Below are positions 33,998-42,611 of a DNA stretch of 64,000 bases, one piece after another. The stretch spans positions 62,001-126,000 of the forward strand of contig NZ_JAHRGL010000012.1 in NCBI RefSeq assembly GCF_019097855.1, in the 5' to 3' direction. The position numbers were made by a program, and so were the translations under genes. The DNA comes from Geopseudomonas aromaticivorans (GTDB taxonomy: Bacteria; Pseudomonadota; Gammaproteobacteria; Pseudomonadales; Pseudomonadaceae). The notes under the pieces are model-generated. The model had not been told where the DNA came from. It saw nothing but the letters and a program-made list of their open reading frames with translations, and did no database searches. Numbering within the stretch: position 1 is the stretch's first letter; the number at the start of each line of letters is the position of its first letter.

Positions 33998-35434
33998 ATG
34001 AGCATGAACCTGATCACCGCCCTCTACCTGGTGGCCTCCATTTGTTTCATCCAGGCGCTCAAGGGCCTGTCGCACCCGACCAGCTCGCGGCGCGGCAACC
34101 TGTTTGGCATGGTCGGTATGGCCATCGCCGTACTCACCACCGTCGGCCTGATCTACAAGCTCGGCGCGCAGATGGGCGAGGGCGCCGGCATCGGCTACGT
34201 GCTGCTCGGCCTGCTGCTTGGCGGTAGCGCCGGCACGATCATGGCCAAGCGCGTCGAGATGACCAAAATGCCCGAGCTGGTCGCCTTCATGCACAGCATG
34301 ATCGGCCTGGCCGCGGTGTTCATCGCCATCGCCGCGGTGGTCGAGCCACAGTCGCTGGGCATCGTCGCGCAGCTGGGCGACGCCATCCCGGCCGGCAACC
34401 GCCTGGAGCTGTTCCTCGGCGCGGCCATCGGCGCCATCACCTTCTCCGGTTCGGTGATCGCCTTCGGCAAGCTCTCCGGCAAATACAAGTTCCGCCTGTT
34501 CCAGGGCGCCCCGGTGACCTTCGCCGGCCAGCACTGGCTGAACCTCGCCGTCGGTCTGGCGATCCTCGGCCTGGGCCTGGCCTTCACCTTCTCGGGTGAC
34601 CTGACCGCGTTCGCCGTACTGGTGGCGCTGGCCTTCGTGATCGGCGTGCTGATCATCATCCCGATCGGCGGCGCCGACATGCCGGTGGTGGTGTCGATGC
34701 TCAACAGCTACTCGGGCTGGGCGGCCGCCGGCATCGGCTTCTCGCTGAACAACTCGATGCTGATCGTCGCCGGCTCGCTGGTGGGTTCCTCGGGTGCGAT
34801 CCTCTCCTACATCATGTGCAAGGCGATGAACCGCTCGTTCTTCAACGTCATCCTCGGCGGCTTCGGCAGTGAGGCCGGCGCCGCAGTGGCGGGCAGCCAG
34901 GAGCAGCGCCCGGTGAAGTCCGGCTCGGCCGACGACGCCGCCTTCCTGCTGGGCAACGCCGACACGGTGATCATCGTCCCCGGCTACGGCCTGGCGGTGG
35001 CCCGTGCCCAGCATGCGTTGATGGAGCTGACCGAGAAGCTGACCCACCGCGGCGTGACCGTGAAGTACGCCATTCACCCGGTGGCCGGGCGCATGCCGGG
35101 GCACATGAACGTGCTGCTGGCCGAGGCCGAGGTGCCCTACGAGCAGGTGCACGAGATGGAGGACATCAACCCCGAGTTCGGCCAGGCCGACGTGGTGCTG
35201 GTGCTCGGCGCCAACGACGTGGTCAACCCCTCGGCGAAGACCGATCCGAAGTCGCCGATCGCCGGCATGCCGATCCTCGACGCGTACAAGGCGCGCACCG
35301 TGATCGTCAACAAGCGCTCGATGGCCAGCGGCTACGCGGGTCTCGACAACGAGCTGTTCTACATGGACAAGACCATGATGGTGTTCGGCGACGCCAAGAA
35401 GGTGGTCGAGGACATGGTCAAGGCGGTGGAGTAA
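33998..35434 (+). CDS. pntB: NAD(P) transhydrogenase subunit beta
   Basis: A 478-residue protein with an N-terminal membrane half (about nine helices, 'GLSHPTSSRRGNLFGMVGMA') and a C-terminal NADP(H)-binding domain III. Domain III carries 'IIVPGYGLAVARAQHALMEL', 'HPVAGRMPGHMNVLLAEA' and 'VLVLGANDVVNPSAK'. It completes a full transhydrogenase and is followed by a terminator. Confidence 0.95.
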   Translation: MSMNLITALYLVASICFIQALKGLSHPTSSRRGNLFGMVGMAIAVLTTVGLIYKLGAQMGEGAGIGYVLLGLLLGGSAGTIMAKRVEMTKMPELVAFMHSMIGLAAVFIAIAAVVEPQSLGIVAQLGDAIPAGNRLELFLGAAIGAITFSGSVIAFGKLSGKYKFRLFQGAPVTFAGQHWLNLAVGLAILGLGLAFTFSGDLTAFAVLVALAFVIGVLIIIPIGGADMPVVVSMLNSYSGWAAAGIGFSLNNSMLIVAGSLVGSSGAILSYIMCKAMNRSFFNVILGGFGSEAGAAVAGSQEQRPVKSGSADDAAFLLGNADTVIIVPGYGLAVARAQHALMELTEKLTHRGVTVKYAIHPVAGRMPGHMNVLLAEAEVPYEQVHEMEDINPEFGQADVVLVLGANDVVNPSAKTDPKSPIAGMPILDAYKARTVIVNKRSMASGYAGLDNELFYMDKTMMVFGDAKKVVEDMVKAVE

Positions 35435-35451
35435 CCCACCACCTTGAGTAA

Positions 35452-35486
35452 CCGACGCCGTCCTCGGGCGGCGTCGGTGTGTTTTC
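35452..35486 (+). terminator. Terminator after pntB
   Basis: A 9-bp stem, CCGACGCCG / CGGCGTCGG, followed by TGTGTTTT, 18 bp past the pntB stop. Confidence 0.8.
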
Positions 35487-35551
35487 AGCAGGCGCAATCG
35501 GCACTTCAGCGCCTGGAGTCGACGCGCTCGGCAGAGCAGGCGCGGCAGTGG

Positions 35552-35731
35552 TCAGAGCAGCATCGCTGGCCAGCCGTGTAGCGGGGGCATGACGCAGCCG
35601 TGGAAAGACAGGGCTGCCGGACACGAATCGGCCGTGTGGCTGCTCATGCTGCTCTCGTAGTTGCCGCCGAAAGCGATCACCAGGCTGACGACCAGGGTTC
35701 CTGTCAGCCAGACATAGCCAGCGATACTCAT
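35552..35731 (-). CDS. Small single-helix membrane protein, unknown function
   Basis: A 59-residue ORF with AGGAG seven bases before its ATG, one hydrophobic helix ('AGYVWLTGTLVVSLVIAFGG') and a short tail with two cysteines. I do not recognise it. It lies in the 670-bp gap between pntB and the flavoprotein operon; the remaining 375 bp up to 36106 shows no other gene, only a possible promoter region. Confidence 0.45.
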   Translation of the reverse strand: MSIAGYVWLTGTLVVSLVIAFGGNYESSMSSHTADSCPAALSFHGCVMPPLHGWPAMLL

Positions 35732-36106
35732 GACACGGCTCCTCTGCTTGCTCTTGTTGTTGGCGGAGGTTGTGCGGTCCATGCGCTTGCAGGCGACACC
35801 GCTGGTTGCGCTTCGGTGTATGGCCTTGCGACACGGTTCCTGTCAGGACTCAGCTTAGCCCGCATCGGGCGGGGTTGTATTCATGAAAATCGAATGATCT
35901 GTTCGGTTTAAGCGGACCGTGGCAGGCGCGCTTTTCGCTTCTCTCGGCAGTCTCCCGGCGCATGCGGTGAGTGATCGAGACTGGGATGCGGCGCCCGCCA
36001 TCTTGCAACTTAACTGAACAACCTCTTCGTCCCGGCGGCCTGTCATCCCCGCCGTCCCCTGCAAATAATCCGCCCCAACAGGTCAGCGGATTCGAGGAAG
36101 GGGACC

Positions 36107-37570
36107 ATGCAGGATTTCGACGTCATAGTGATTGGTGGGGGCAACGCGGGGCTGTGCGCCGCACTGTCGGCCCACGAGCAGGGCGCGCGGGTGGCCTTGC
36201 TGGAGCGTGCCCCCGAGGAGCAGCGCGGCGGCAACTCGGCGCACACCGGCGGCGCCTTCCGCGTCGCCTACCGCGGGGTCGACGACCTGCGCCAGCTGAT
36301 GCCAGACCTGCTCGACAGCGAGATCGAGAGCAGCGACTTCGGCAGCTACACCCAGGACGATTTCTACGGCGAGCTGGCCGCGCAGAGCCAGTACCGCGCC
36401 GACCCCGAAGTGCTCGACACCGTGGTTAGCGAGAGCCTCGACACCCTGAGCTGGATGACCCGCCAGGGCGTGCGCTTCATGCCGATCTACGGGCGCCAGG
36501 CGTTCAAGGTCGACGGCAAGTACAAGTTCTGGGGCGGCCTCACCGTCGAGGTGTCCGGCGGCGGCCTGGGCCTGGTCGAGGCGCTGATGCGCCGCGCCGA
36601 GCGCAATGGCATCGAGCTGCACTATGGCTGCCGAGCGCAGAAGATCGGCCGCGCCGACGGCCGCTGGCAGGTCGAGTGCGCCGATGGCCGACGCTTCTCC
36701 GCGAACGGGCTGATCCTCGCCACCGGCGGTTTCCACGGCAACCTCGAATGGCGCGCCAAGTACCTGGGGCCGGGCTGGGACCTGGCCAAGGTGCGCGGCT
36801 CGCGCTTCAACACCGGCGACGGCATCCGCATGGCCATGGACGTCGGCGCGGTGGCCCACGGCAACTGGTCGGGCTGCCACGCGGTGTTCTACGACGTCAA
36901 CGCCCCCGAGCTGGGCGATCTCGACCTGCTCAACATGCAGAAGAACTACTTCCACCTCGGCGTGGTGGTGAACGCCGACGGCAAGCGCTTCGTCGACGAG
37001 GGCCTGGATTTTCGCAACTACACCTACTCGGGGATGGGCGCCAAGGTGCTGCAGCAGCCGGGCGGCGTCGCCTGGCAGCTGTTCGACCAGCACAGCGAAC
37101 ACCTGCTGCCCGACGAGTACCGCGTGCGCCACGCCACCCGCATCCAGGCCGACACCCTCGAGGAGCTGGCCGGCAAGCTCGAAGGCGTCAACGTCAACGC
37201 GCTGCTCGACACCCTCAAGGAATACAACGCCGCCGTGCGTCGCGAGGTGCCTTTCAACCCGGCGGTGCGCGACGGCCGCTCGACCCAGGGCCTGGCGATT
37301 CCCAAGTCGAACTGGGCCAACCCGCTGGAGCGCGGCCCCTTCGTCGCCTACGCGGTGACCTGCGGCATCACCTTCACCTTCGGCGGCCTCAAGGTGAACA
37401 GCGGGGCGCAGGTGATCGACGAGGACGGCCAGCCGATCCCCGGCCTGTACGCCGCCGGCGAGCTGGTCGGCAACCTCTACTACGTCAAGTACGCCGGCGG
37501 CGCCGGTCTCACCTCGGGTTCGGTGCTCGGCCGCATCGCCGGCGCGGCTGCTGCCAGCCAACAACAATAA
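36107..37570 (+). CDS. FAD_binding_2 flavoprotein dehydrogenase (TcuA/KstD superfamily)
   Basis: A 487-residue soluble flavoprotein. The dinucleotide motif 'VIVIGGGNAGLCAALSAHE' and 'GGNSAHTGGAFR' bind FAD; 'ILATGGFHGNLEWR' and the C-terminal 'GLYAAGELVGNLYYVKYAGG' belong to the fumarate reductase/tricarballylate dehydrogenase fold. It is shorter than typical 3-ketosteroid delta-1-dehydrogenases (about 530-570), so a TcuA-like dehydrogenase or a distant ketosteroid dehydrogenase are both open. GAGGAAGG precedes the start. It heads an operon through 41573 that includes its own ETF. Related proteins are at 38411 and 46591. Confidence 0.85.
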   Translation: MQDFDVIVIGGGNAGLCAALSAHEQGARVALLERAPEEQRGGNSAHTGGAFRVAYRGVDDLRQLMPDLLDSEIESSDFGSYTQDDFYGELAAQSQYRADPEVLDTVVSESLDTLSWMTRQGVRFMPIYGRQAFKVDGKYKFWGGLTVEVSGGGLGLVEALMRRAERNGIELHYGCRAQKIGRADGRWQVECADGRRFSANGLILATGGFHGNLEWRAKYLGPGWDLAKVRGSRFNTGDGIRMAMDVGAVAHGNWSGCHAVFYDVNAPELGDLDLLNMQKNYFHLGVVVNADGKRFVDEGLDFRNYTYSGMGAKVLQQPGGVAWQLFDQHSEHLLPDEYRVRHATRIQADTLEELAGKLEGVNVNALLDTLKEYNAAVRREVPFNPAVRDGRSTQGLAIPKSNWANPLERGPFVAYAVTCGITFTFGGLKVNSGAQVIDEDGQPIPGLYAAGELVGNLYYVKYAGGAGLTSGSVLGRIAGAAAASQQQ

Positions 37571-37579
37571 GGAACCACC

Positions 37580-38398
37580 ATGACCATCCGCATCTGGCAC
37601 CAGAGCTTCACCGTGCTCAGCGACCTCGGCGCCTACGACGCCGCCCTGCGCGCCCACTTCAAGAAGGTCGCCCGTCCCGACACGGTGATCGACATGCACG
37701 GCATGCAGCCGGGCACCTACCGCAGCAACTACCCGGGCGACGACATCAAGCACGCCGCCCTCCAGTACCTGCACGGCCTGCAGTTCATGGCCGCCGGCCT
37801 CAACGCCGAGCAGCAGGGCTACGACGCCTACGCCATCAGCACCCTGCCGGAGCCGGCGCTGCGCGAGATCCGCAGCCTGCTCGGCATCCCGGTGGTCGGC
37901 TACGGCGAGTCGGCGATGCTCACCGCCTGCACCCTGGGCCGCAAGTTCGGCGTGCTGGTGTTCATCGACGAGCTGGCCGAACTGGTGGCCGAGAACGCTG
38001 CGCGCCACGGCCTCGGCCAGCGCCTGGCCGGCGTGCGCCATGTCGGCTTCCGCTTCGCCGACGTGCTGGCCGCGTTCAGCGATCCGGCCTCGCTGATTGA
38101 CCGCTTCCGCAGCGCCGCCCGCGCGCTGATCGCCGCCGGCGCCGAGGTGATCATCCCCGGCGAGGCGCCGCTCAACGTGCTGCTCGCCACCCACGGCATC
38201 AGCGAGGTGGACGGCGTGCCGGTGCTCGACTCGCTCGGCGCCTGGATCAAGCAGGCCGAGTCGATGGTCGACCTGCAGCGCGCCAACGGCACGCGCACCT
38301 GCAACCGCGGCTACTTCTCCGCCCAGCCCGACCCCGAGCGGGTGCGCGAAATCTTCGCCTTCTATGGCCTGGGCCAGCGGTTTCTCGAGCCGCGCTGA
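37580..38398 (+). CDS. Asp/Glu/hydantoin racemase-fold protein lacking both catalytic Cys
   Basis: A 272-residue protein of the Asp/Glu racemase superfamily. Strand-helix blocks such as 'YDAYAISTLPEPALREI', 'IPVVGYGESAMLTACTLG' and 'AGAEVIIPGEAPLNVLL' align with hydantoin racemases. Where those carry the two catalytic cysteines (in AC-F-DP and LGC-AG contexts) this protein has Thr88 and Glu195. It is therefore unlikely to be a racemase of the two-base type. Position between two flavoproteins, 9 bp after the first, implies the same pathway. Function unknown. Confidence 0.75.
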   Translation: MTIRIWHQSFTVLSDLGAYDAALRAHFKKVARPDTVIDMHGMQPGTYRSNYPGDDIKHAALQYLHGLQFMAAGLNAEQQGYDAYAISTLPEPALREIRSLLGIPVVGYGESAMLTACTLGRKFGVLVFIDELAELVAENAARHGLGQRLAGVRHVGFRFADVLAAFSDPASLIDRFRSAARALIAAGAEVIIPGEAPLNVLLATHGISEVDGVPVLDSLGAWIKQAESMVDLQRANGTRTCNRGYFSAQPDPERVREIFAFYGLGQRFLEPR

Positions 38399-38410
38399 GG
38401 AGTGACGAAC

Positions 38411-39784
38411 ATGAGCGAAATTCTGAATACCCAACTGCTGGTGATCGGCGGCGGCCTGGCCGGCTTCGCCGCCGCGCTGAGCGCCGCCGAGGCCGGTATT
38501 GACGTGCTGCTGTTGGAGAAGACCGCCGCCACCGGCGGCTCCTCGGCGATGAGCGGCGGCTGCCTGGCCTTCGCCGGCACCGACCTGCAGGCCGAGCGCG
38601 GCATCGAGGATTCGTCCGAGCTGCTGTATCGCGACCTGGTCGAGGTCGGCAAGGGCGAGTGCGACGAGGCGCTGGTGCGCGCCTACGCCGACCACCAGCT
38701 GGCCACCTACGCATGGCTCAAGGCCCACGGCGTGGCCTTCCAGCCGGTGATCGAAACCGCCTCCGGGCAGTCGGTGCCGCGCGTGCACAACGTCGACCCG
38801 GCCGACATGGTGCGCCAGCTGGAGCTGGCCGCGCTCAACACCGGCAAGGTCGAGGTGCTGCACAACACCCGCGCCCGCCGCCTGCTGCGCAGCGCCGGCG
38901 GCCGGGTGATCGGCGCCAGCGCCGAGCGTGATGGCCAACCCCTGGAAGTGCGCGCTACGCGCGGGGTGATCCTCGCCTGCGGCGGCTTCGTCCACGACCG
39001 CGAGATGATCCACCGCTTCGCCCCGCTGTACGACAACGCCGTGTTCATCGGCGGCGAGGGCAACGAGGGCGACGGCCTGCGCATGGCCTGGGCGCTGGGC
39101 GCCGACGTGCGCGACATGGTCCACATCAAGGGCACCTTCGGCAAACACCCGATGGACGAGAACAACCACCACGCCTGCCTGGCCGTGTACAAGGGCGCCA
39201 TCGCGGTCAACCAGGAGGGCCGCCGCTACGTCGACGAGTCGCTGTCCTACAAGCTGCTCGGCGACGCCTGCATGCAGCAGTCCTACGGGGTGACCTACCA
39301 GATCCTCGACCGCGACATCATGGAAAGCGGCGACGACCGTGTGCGCATCCTCGACTTCGAGCGCCGCTTGGAAGAAGGCCTGTTCGTCGAGGCCGACAGC
39401 CTGGAGCAGCTGGCCAAGCTGCTGGAGCTGCCGGTGGAGGACTTCCTCTCCGAGGTGGCCGCCTACAACGCGGCGGTCAGCCAGGGCGAGACTCCGGAGT
39501 TCGGTCGCCGCCACCTGGTCCACCTGCACGGCGCGCTGCGCACCATCGCCCGCCCGCCGTTCTACGCCTACCCGTCCACCGCCGCGGTGTTCGGCACTTA
39601 CTGCGGGGTCAAGGTCGACGTGCAGATGCGCGTGCACGACGTGTTCGGCGAGCCCATCGACGGCCTGCTGGCCGCCGGCGAGATGGTCGGCGGACTGCAT
39701 GGCGCCGCCTACATGACCGGCTCGGCGCTGGGCAAGGCGGCGATCTTCGGTCGCCTGGCCGCCGCCACCGCCTGCAACAGCTGA
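38411..39784 (+). CDS. FAD_binding_2 flavoprotein dehydrogenase, second copy
   Basis: A 457-residue flavoprotein with 'LLVIGGGLAGFAAALSAAEA', 'ATGGSSAMSGGCLAFAGTD', 'ILACGGFVHDREM' and the C-terminal 'GLLAAGEMVGGLHGAAYMTG', the fumarate reductase/flavocytochrome c flavoprotein fold. The ATG at 38411 is chosen because GAGGAG precedes it; a GTG nine bases earlier is possible. It is divergent from the 36107 and 46591 proteins and may act on a different intermediate. The next gene is an ETF beta subunit 14 bp away. Confidence 0.85.
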   Translation: MSEILNTQLLVIGGGLAGFAAALSAAEAGIDVLLLEKTAATGGSSAMSGGCLAFAGTDLQAERGIEDSSELLYRDLVEVGKGECDEALVRAYADHQLATYAWLKAHGVAFQPVIETASGQSVPRVHNVDPADMVRQLELAALNTGKVEVLHNTRARRLLRSAGGRVIGASAERDGQPLEVRATRGVILACGGFVHDREMIHRFAPLYDNAVFIGGEGNEGDGLRMAWALGADVRDMVHIKGTFGKHPMDENNHHACLAVYKGAIAVNQEGRRYVDESLSYKLLGDACMQQSYGVTYQILDRDIMESGDDRVRILDFERRLEEGLFVEADSLEQLAKLLELPVEDFLSEVAAYNAAVSQGETPEFGRRHLVHLHGALRTIARPPFYAYPSTAAVFGTYCGVKVDVQMRVHDVFGEPIDGLLAAGEMVGGLHGAAYMTGSALGKAAIFGRLAAATACNS

Positions 39785-39798
39785 AGGAGGAAGGGCCG

Positions 39799-40590
39799 AT
39801 GAACATCCTGGTACTGCTGGCCGGCGTGGCCGACGTCCGCTACCCGCTGCACGACATCCGCATCGACGCCGCCGGGCTGATCGAGGAGAGCGGCCAGTCG
39901 CGCCGCCAGCTCGGCCCGTTCGACGAGGGCGCCCTGGAGCTGGCGCTCAAGCTGCGCGATGCCCGCGAGGACTGCCGCATCGAGGTGCTGGTGCTCGGCG
40001 GCAGCAACAACGACAACCTGCTGCGCAGCGTCGCCGCCTTCAAGCCCGACCGCCTGCGCCTGCTCGACCTGCAGCCGTGCCGGCCCTGGGACGCGCGCCT
40101 GAGCGCGGCGCAGATCGCCGGCCTGATCGGCGCGGAAGGCACTCCCGACCTGCTGCTGATCGGCCGCGAGTTCGGCGACCTCGACGAGGGCAGCCTGCCG
40201 GTGCTGCTCGCCGCGCGCCTCGGCCTGCCGCTGTTCGCCCTGGCCCAGTACGCCGAATGGCAGGACGGGGGCGTGCGCCTGCTGCGCGAGCGCGGCATTC
40301 GACAGCAGTGGCACACCGTCGCCGGCCCGCTGTTGGCCACGGTGACCAACGACCGGCGCAACAAGCTGCGCCATCCGCTGATGAAGAACGTGATGCTGGC
40401 CAAGAAGATGACCTTCGACAGCGTGGCCGCCAGTGCGGCGGCGGACAGCGACGTCCGCCTCGCCGACCTGGCCCCGGCCCGCGAGGTGCAGCGCGGCGGC
40501 CAGTGCCGGCTGCTGGACGGCGACGTGCCGAGCCAGGCCCGTGCGCTGGCCGGCTACCTGCGTGGCGAAGAAGAGGAGAACGCGGCATGA
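39799..40590 (+). CDS. Divergent ETF beta subunit
   Basis: A 263-residue EtfB-family protein: 'MNILVLLAGVADVRYPLHDI', 'FDEGALELALKLRDA', and a C-terminal 'TNDRRNKLRHPLMKNVMLAK' in the region where EtfB contacts its dehydrogenase. It is markedly different from the housekeeping EtfB at 29830. GGAGG precedes the start, and the stop overlaps the EtfA start by 4 bp (ATGA). It should accept electrons from a dedicated dehydrogenase, here most plausibly the adjacent FAD_binding_2 proteins. Confidence 0.85.
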   Translation: MNILVLLAGVADVRYPLHDIRIDAAGLIEESGQSRRQLGPFDEGALELALKLRDAREDCRIEVLVLGGSNNDNLLRSVAAFKPDRLRLLDLQPCRPWDARLSAAQIAGLIGAEGTPDLLLIGREFGDLDEGSLPVLLAARLGLPLFALAQYAEWQDGGVRLLRERGIRQQWHTVAGPLLATVTNDRRNKLRHPLMKNVMLAKKMTFDSVAASAAADSDVRLADLAPAREVQRGGQCRLLDGDVPSQARALAGYLRGEEEENAA

Positions 40591-41573
40591 ACGCGCAACG
40601 CGAGATTCTGGCCCTGATCCCCCTGGCCTGGGGCGAGGACGCCCTCGACATGACCCTCGGCGCCGCCCAGCGGGTGACCGCCGAAGCCGGCCTCGGCTTC
40701 GCCGCGCTGCTGCTCGGCAACGCCGGCGCCGAGGAGGGCGCCCGCCGCGCGGCCGCCGCCGGCGCCGCGCGCATCTGCCTGGCAGCACATGCCGGCCTGG
40801 CGCTCGACGCCGAACCCGCCGCCCTGGCGCTGGCCGGCGCCGACGCGGTGCGCCGCCAGCCCGAAGCCGCGCAGCGCCTGCTGCTGGTGCCGCCGGGCGC
40901 CGACGGCGAGGAACTGGCCGCGCACCTGGCGGCGGCGCTGGACGCCCAGCCCCTCGGCCGCTGCAGCGCGCTGCGCTGGACCGAGTCGGGTCTGGAGGCC
41001 GAACGCGCCACCTGGGGCGGCCGCCTGCGCCTGGGCATGACCCAGGCAACCGGCAACACCGTCGCCTGCCTGCGCCTGGGCAAGGCCGAGCTGAGCAGCA
41101 GCGCCGAACCGCAATGCGAGCGCCTGGAGCTGGACACCGTCCTGCCCGCGCCGCTGGCGGTCGAGGAGAGCACCAGCGGCCAGCGCCTGCCGCCGGTGGA
41201 GAGCGCGCGCATCGTGGTGTCCGGCGGCCGCGGGGTCAACGAACAGGGCTTCGCCCTGCTCGAGGAACTGGCCGAACGCCTGGACGGCAGCCTCGGCGGC
41301 AGCCTGCCGGCGGTCGACGCCGGCATGGTCCCGGTGGTGCGCCAGGTCGGCGTGTCCGGCAAGTTCGTCAGCCCGGACATCTACCTCGCCGTCGGCATCT
41401 CCGGCACCCCGCAGCACCTCGCCGGCATCAGCCCGGACACCCGCATCGTCGCCATCAACAAGGACCCGGCGGCGGACATCTTCAAGGTCGCCAGTGTCGG
41501 TGTGGTGGGGGATTGGGAGCAGGTGTTGCCGGAGTTGTTGAGGGTGGTGGGGGAGGGGAGGGCTGCGTCCTGA
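40587..41573 (+). CDS. Divergent ETF alpha subunit
   Basis: A 328-residue EtfA-family protein. The N-terminal half is weakly conserved. The C-terminal FAD domain is clear: '[20 protein letters not shown]', 'VDAGMVPVVRQVGVSGKFVS', 'YLAVGISGTPQHLAGISPDT'. It is translationally coupled to EtfB. The last 60 bases turn from balanced GC to a G-rich, C-poor composition just before the AT-rich island, which may mark the junction. Confidence 0.87.
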   Translation: MNAQREILALIPLAWGEDALDMTLGAAQRVTAEAGLGFAALLLGNAGAEEGARRAAAAGAARICLAAHAGLALDAEPAALALAGADAVRRQPEAAQRLLLVPPGADGEELAAHLAAALDAQPLGRCSALRWTESGLEAERATWGGRLRLGMTQATGNTVACLRLGKAELSSSAEPQCERLELDTVLPAPLAVEESTSGQRLPPVESARIVVSGGRGVNEQGFALLEELAERLDGSLGGSLPAVDAGMVPVVRQVGVSGKFVSPDIYLAVGISGTPQHLAGISPDTRIVAINKDPAADIFKVASVGVVGDWEQVLPELLRVVGEGRAAS

Positions 41574-41818
41574 GACTGGAGGTGTTGGTGGGGACGCTGG
41601 GAGGCGTTCCAACCGATAACTTGGCACAAGTATGTGCGGTGTCGCCAGGATGTTGTTGGCTAATTTTTAATATGAAGGAAGATTAATTTGCAGGTTCTAC
41701 GAGGCTGCGAGCAATCAAAAACGGACGACCATTTTGTGAGTTAGGAAGCTCGTTGATGGGGCGTGATACTTCGCTGCTTCGGCTGCAAGGCATAGTGTTT
41801 TTTCCGGCAAGCCAGAGC

Positions 41819-42439
41819 TCATTTATCGCGTAGTTTACCTGCTGACCATATTATGAAGTCTAGTTTCTTTCTCTTCCCGATCTTGCCTGTATAGTTGGGG
41901 AAGTTTCTATCAAAAGCGTCGATAGTCGGATTGAGAAGACCGTCGGAAATAATTTTAGAATAATCACAAGCTAAGTGCTCGTGAAACTGTAGAAGGTTGG
42001 TGATTCTGTCGGAAAGCGGCTTGTATGGCAAGGGTGGCTTGTATCCGTACATCTTCGCTACCTCTGAATCATATATGGGAAGTAAGGGATTGATAGTGTT
42101 TGCCAGCTTGGTTGCAAATGAGAATTGCAGGCTCTTGGAACCCTTTGCATTCTCTATTCCGTGCAGTGTCTCACATATTTCCCTCAGGTTTGGCGCTTTT
42201 GATCTTGTCTCTTCCATAAGCGCAAAGTATCTATTTTTGAATTCATCGGTAAGTCCGGCGTTATCTATTCTGTAGAATGAACGAAATACAAACTGAAATA
42301 GCTTGTTGTCAACAACAGAGCCGCCGTTAGACCACTGGTCATTGATGAAGTAGTAAGTAGCCAATGACTCCTCTTTCAGGTTTCCGATAATTCTGAGGCA
42401 GGAGGAATTTATTTTTTGTATGTCAAGCTTCCATTTCAT
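41819..42439 (-). CDS. Hypothetical protein of the AT-rich island
   Basis: A 206-residue basic, mostly helical protein I do not recognise. The block 'LQFSFATKLANTINPLLPIY' followed by DSEVAKMYGY recalls uncharacterised proteins with a DNA-glycosylase-like helical core, but this resemblance is weak. There is no signal peptide or membrane helix. It is the last of three same-strand genes, separated from the nuclease by a 172-bp gap holding a repeat. A partner or regulator of the two upstream proteins is an inference from position. Confidence 0.7.
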   Translation of the reverse strand: MKWKLDIQKINSSCLRIIGNLKEESLATYYFINDQWSNGGSVVDNKLFQFVFRSFYRIDNAGLTDEFKNRYFALMEETRSKAPNLREICETLHGIENAKGSKSLQFSFATKLANTINPLLPIYDSEVAKMYGYKPPLPYKPLSDRITNLLQFHEHLACDYSKIISDGLLNPTIDAFDRNFPNYTGKIGKRKKLDFIIWSAGKLRDK

Positions 42440-42482
42440 GTAAAAAACCTAGCAGTTAGGGGCGGGCGGGGAAAGTAGCTCT

Positions 42483-42596
42483 TGATCGTTCCCACGCTCC
42501 GCGTGGGAACGCAACCAGTGACGCTCTCACAGACGCGGACGCAGAACGTAAAGTGATGAAATCCCACGTAGAGCGTGGGGGCGATCATAACTTTGA
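42483..42596. repeat. REP-like hairpin repeat, copy 2 (family B), inside the island
   Basis: TCGTTCCCACGCTCCGCGTGGGAACG at one end and CCCACGTAGAGCGTGGG at the other, with GACGCTCTCACAGACGCGGACGC between. It shares its outer module with 3719-3823. A GTGTGGGAACGCAACCATTCG fragment at 44063-44083 looks like a further decayed copy. Confidence 0.8.
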
Positions 42597-42611
42597 GAGG
42601 TACTTTTGTGT

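Noticed and set aside
35906-35920. GTTT-AAG-CGGACCGT as another operator before the flavoprotein operon
   Set aside because: The first half-site and the GAT end both fail, and the distance is about 190 bp; it is weaker than the accepted copies.
37580-38398. Maleate isomerase (NicE) plus a maleamate amidase (48795-49370) as a nicotinate pathway
   Set aside because: Both proteins lack the cysteines those enzymes require, and no other nicotinate genes are present.
36107-39784. Calling the flavoproteins 3-ketosteroid delta-1-dehydrogenases (kstD)
   Set aside because: They are shorter than typical KstD and resemble TcuA/fumarate-reductase proteins at least as well; active-site tyrosines could not be placed with confidence.
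41574-41818. tRNA or attachment site at the island edge
   Set aside because: No cloverleaf, integrase or matching direct repeat could be found by eye at either edge.
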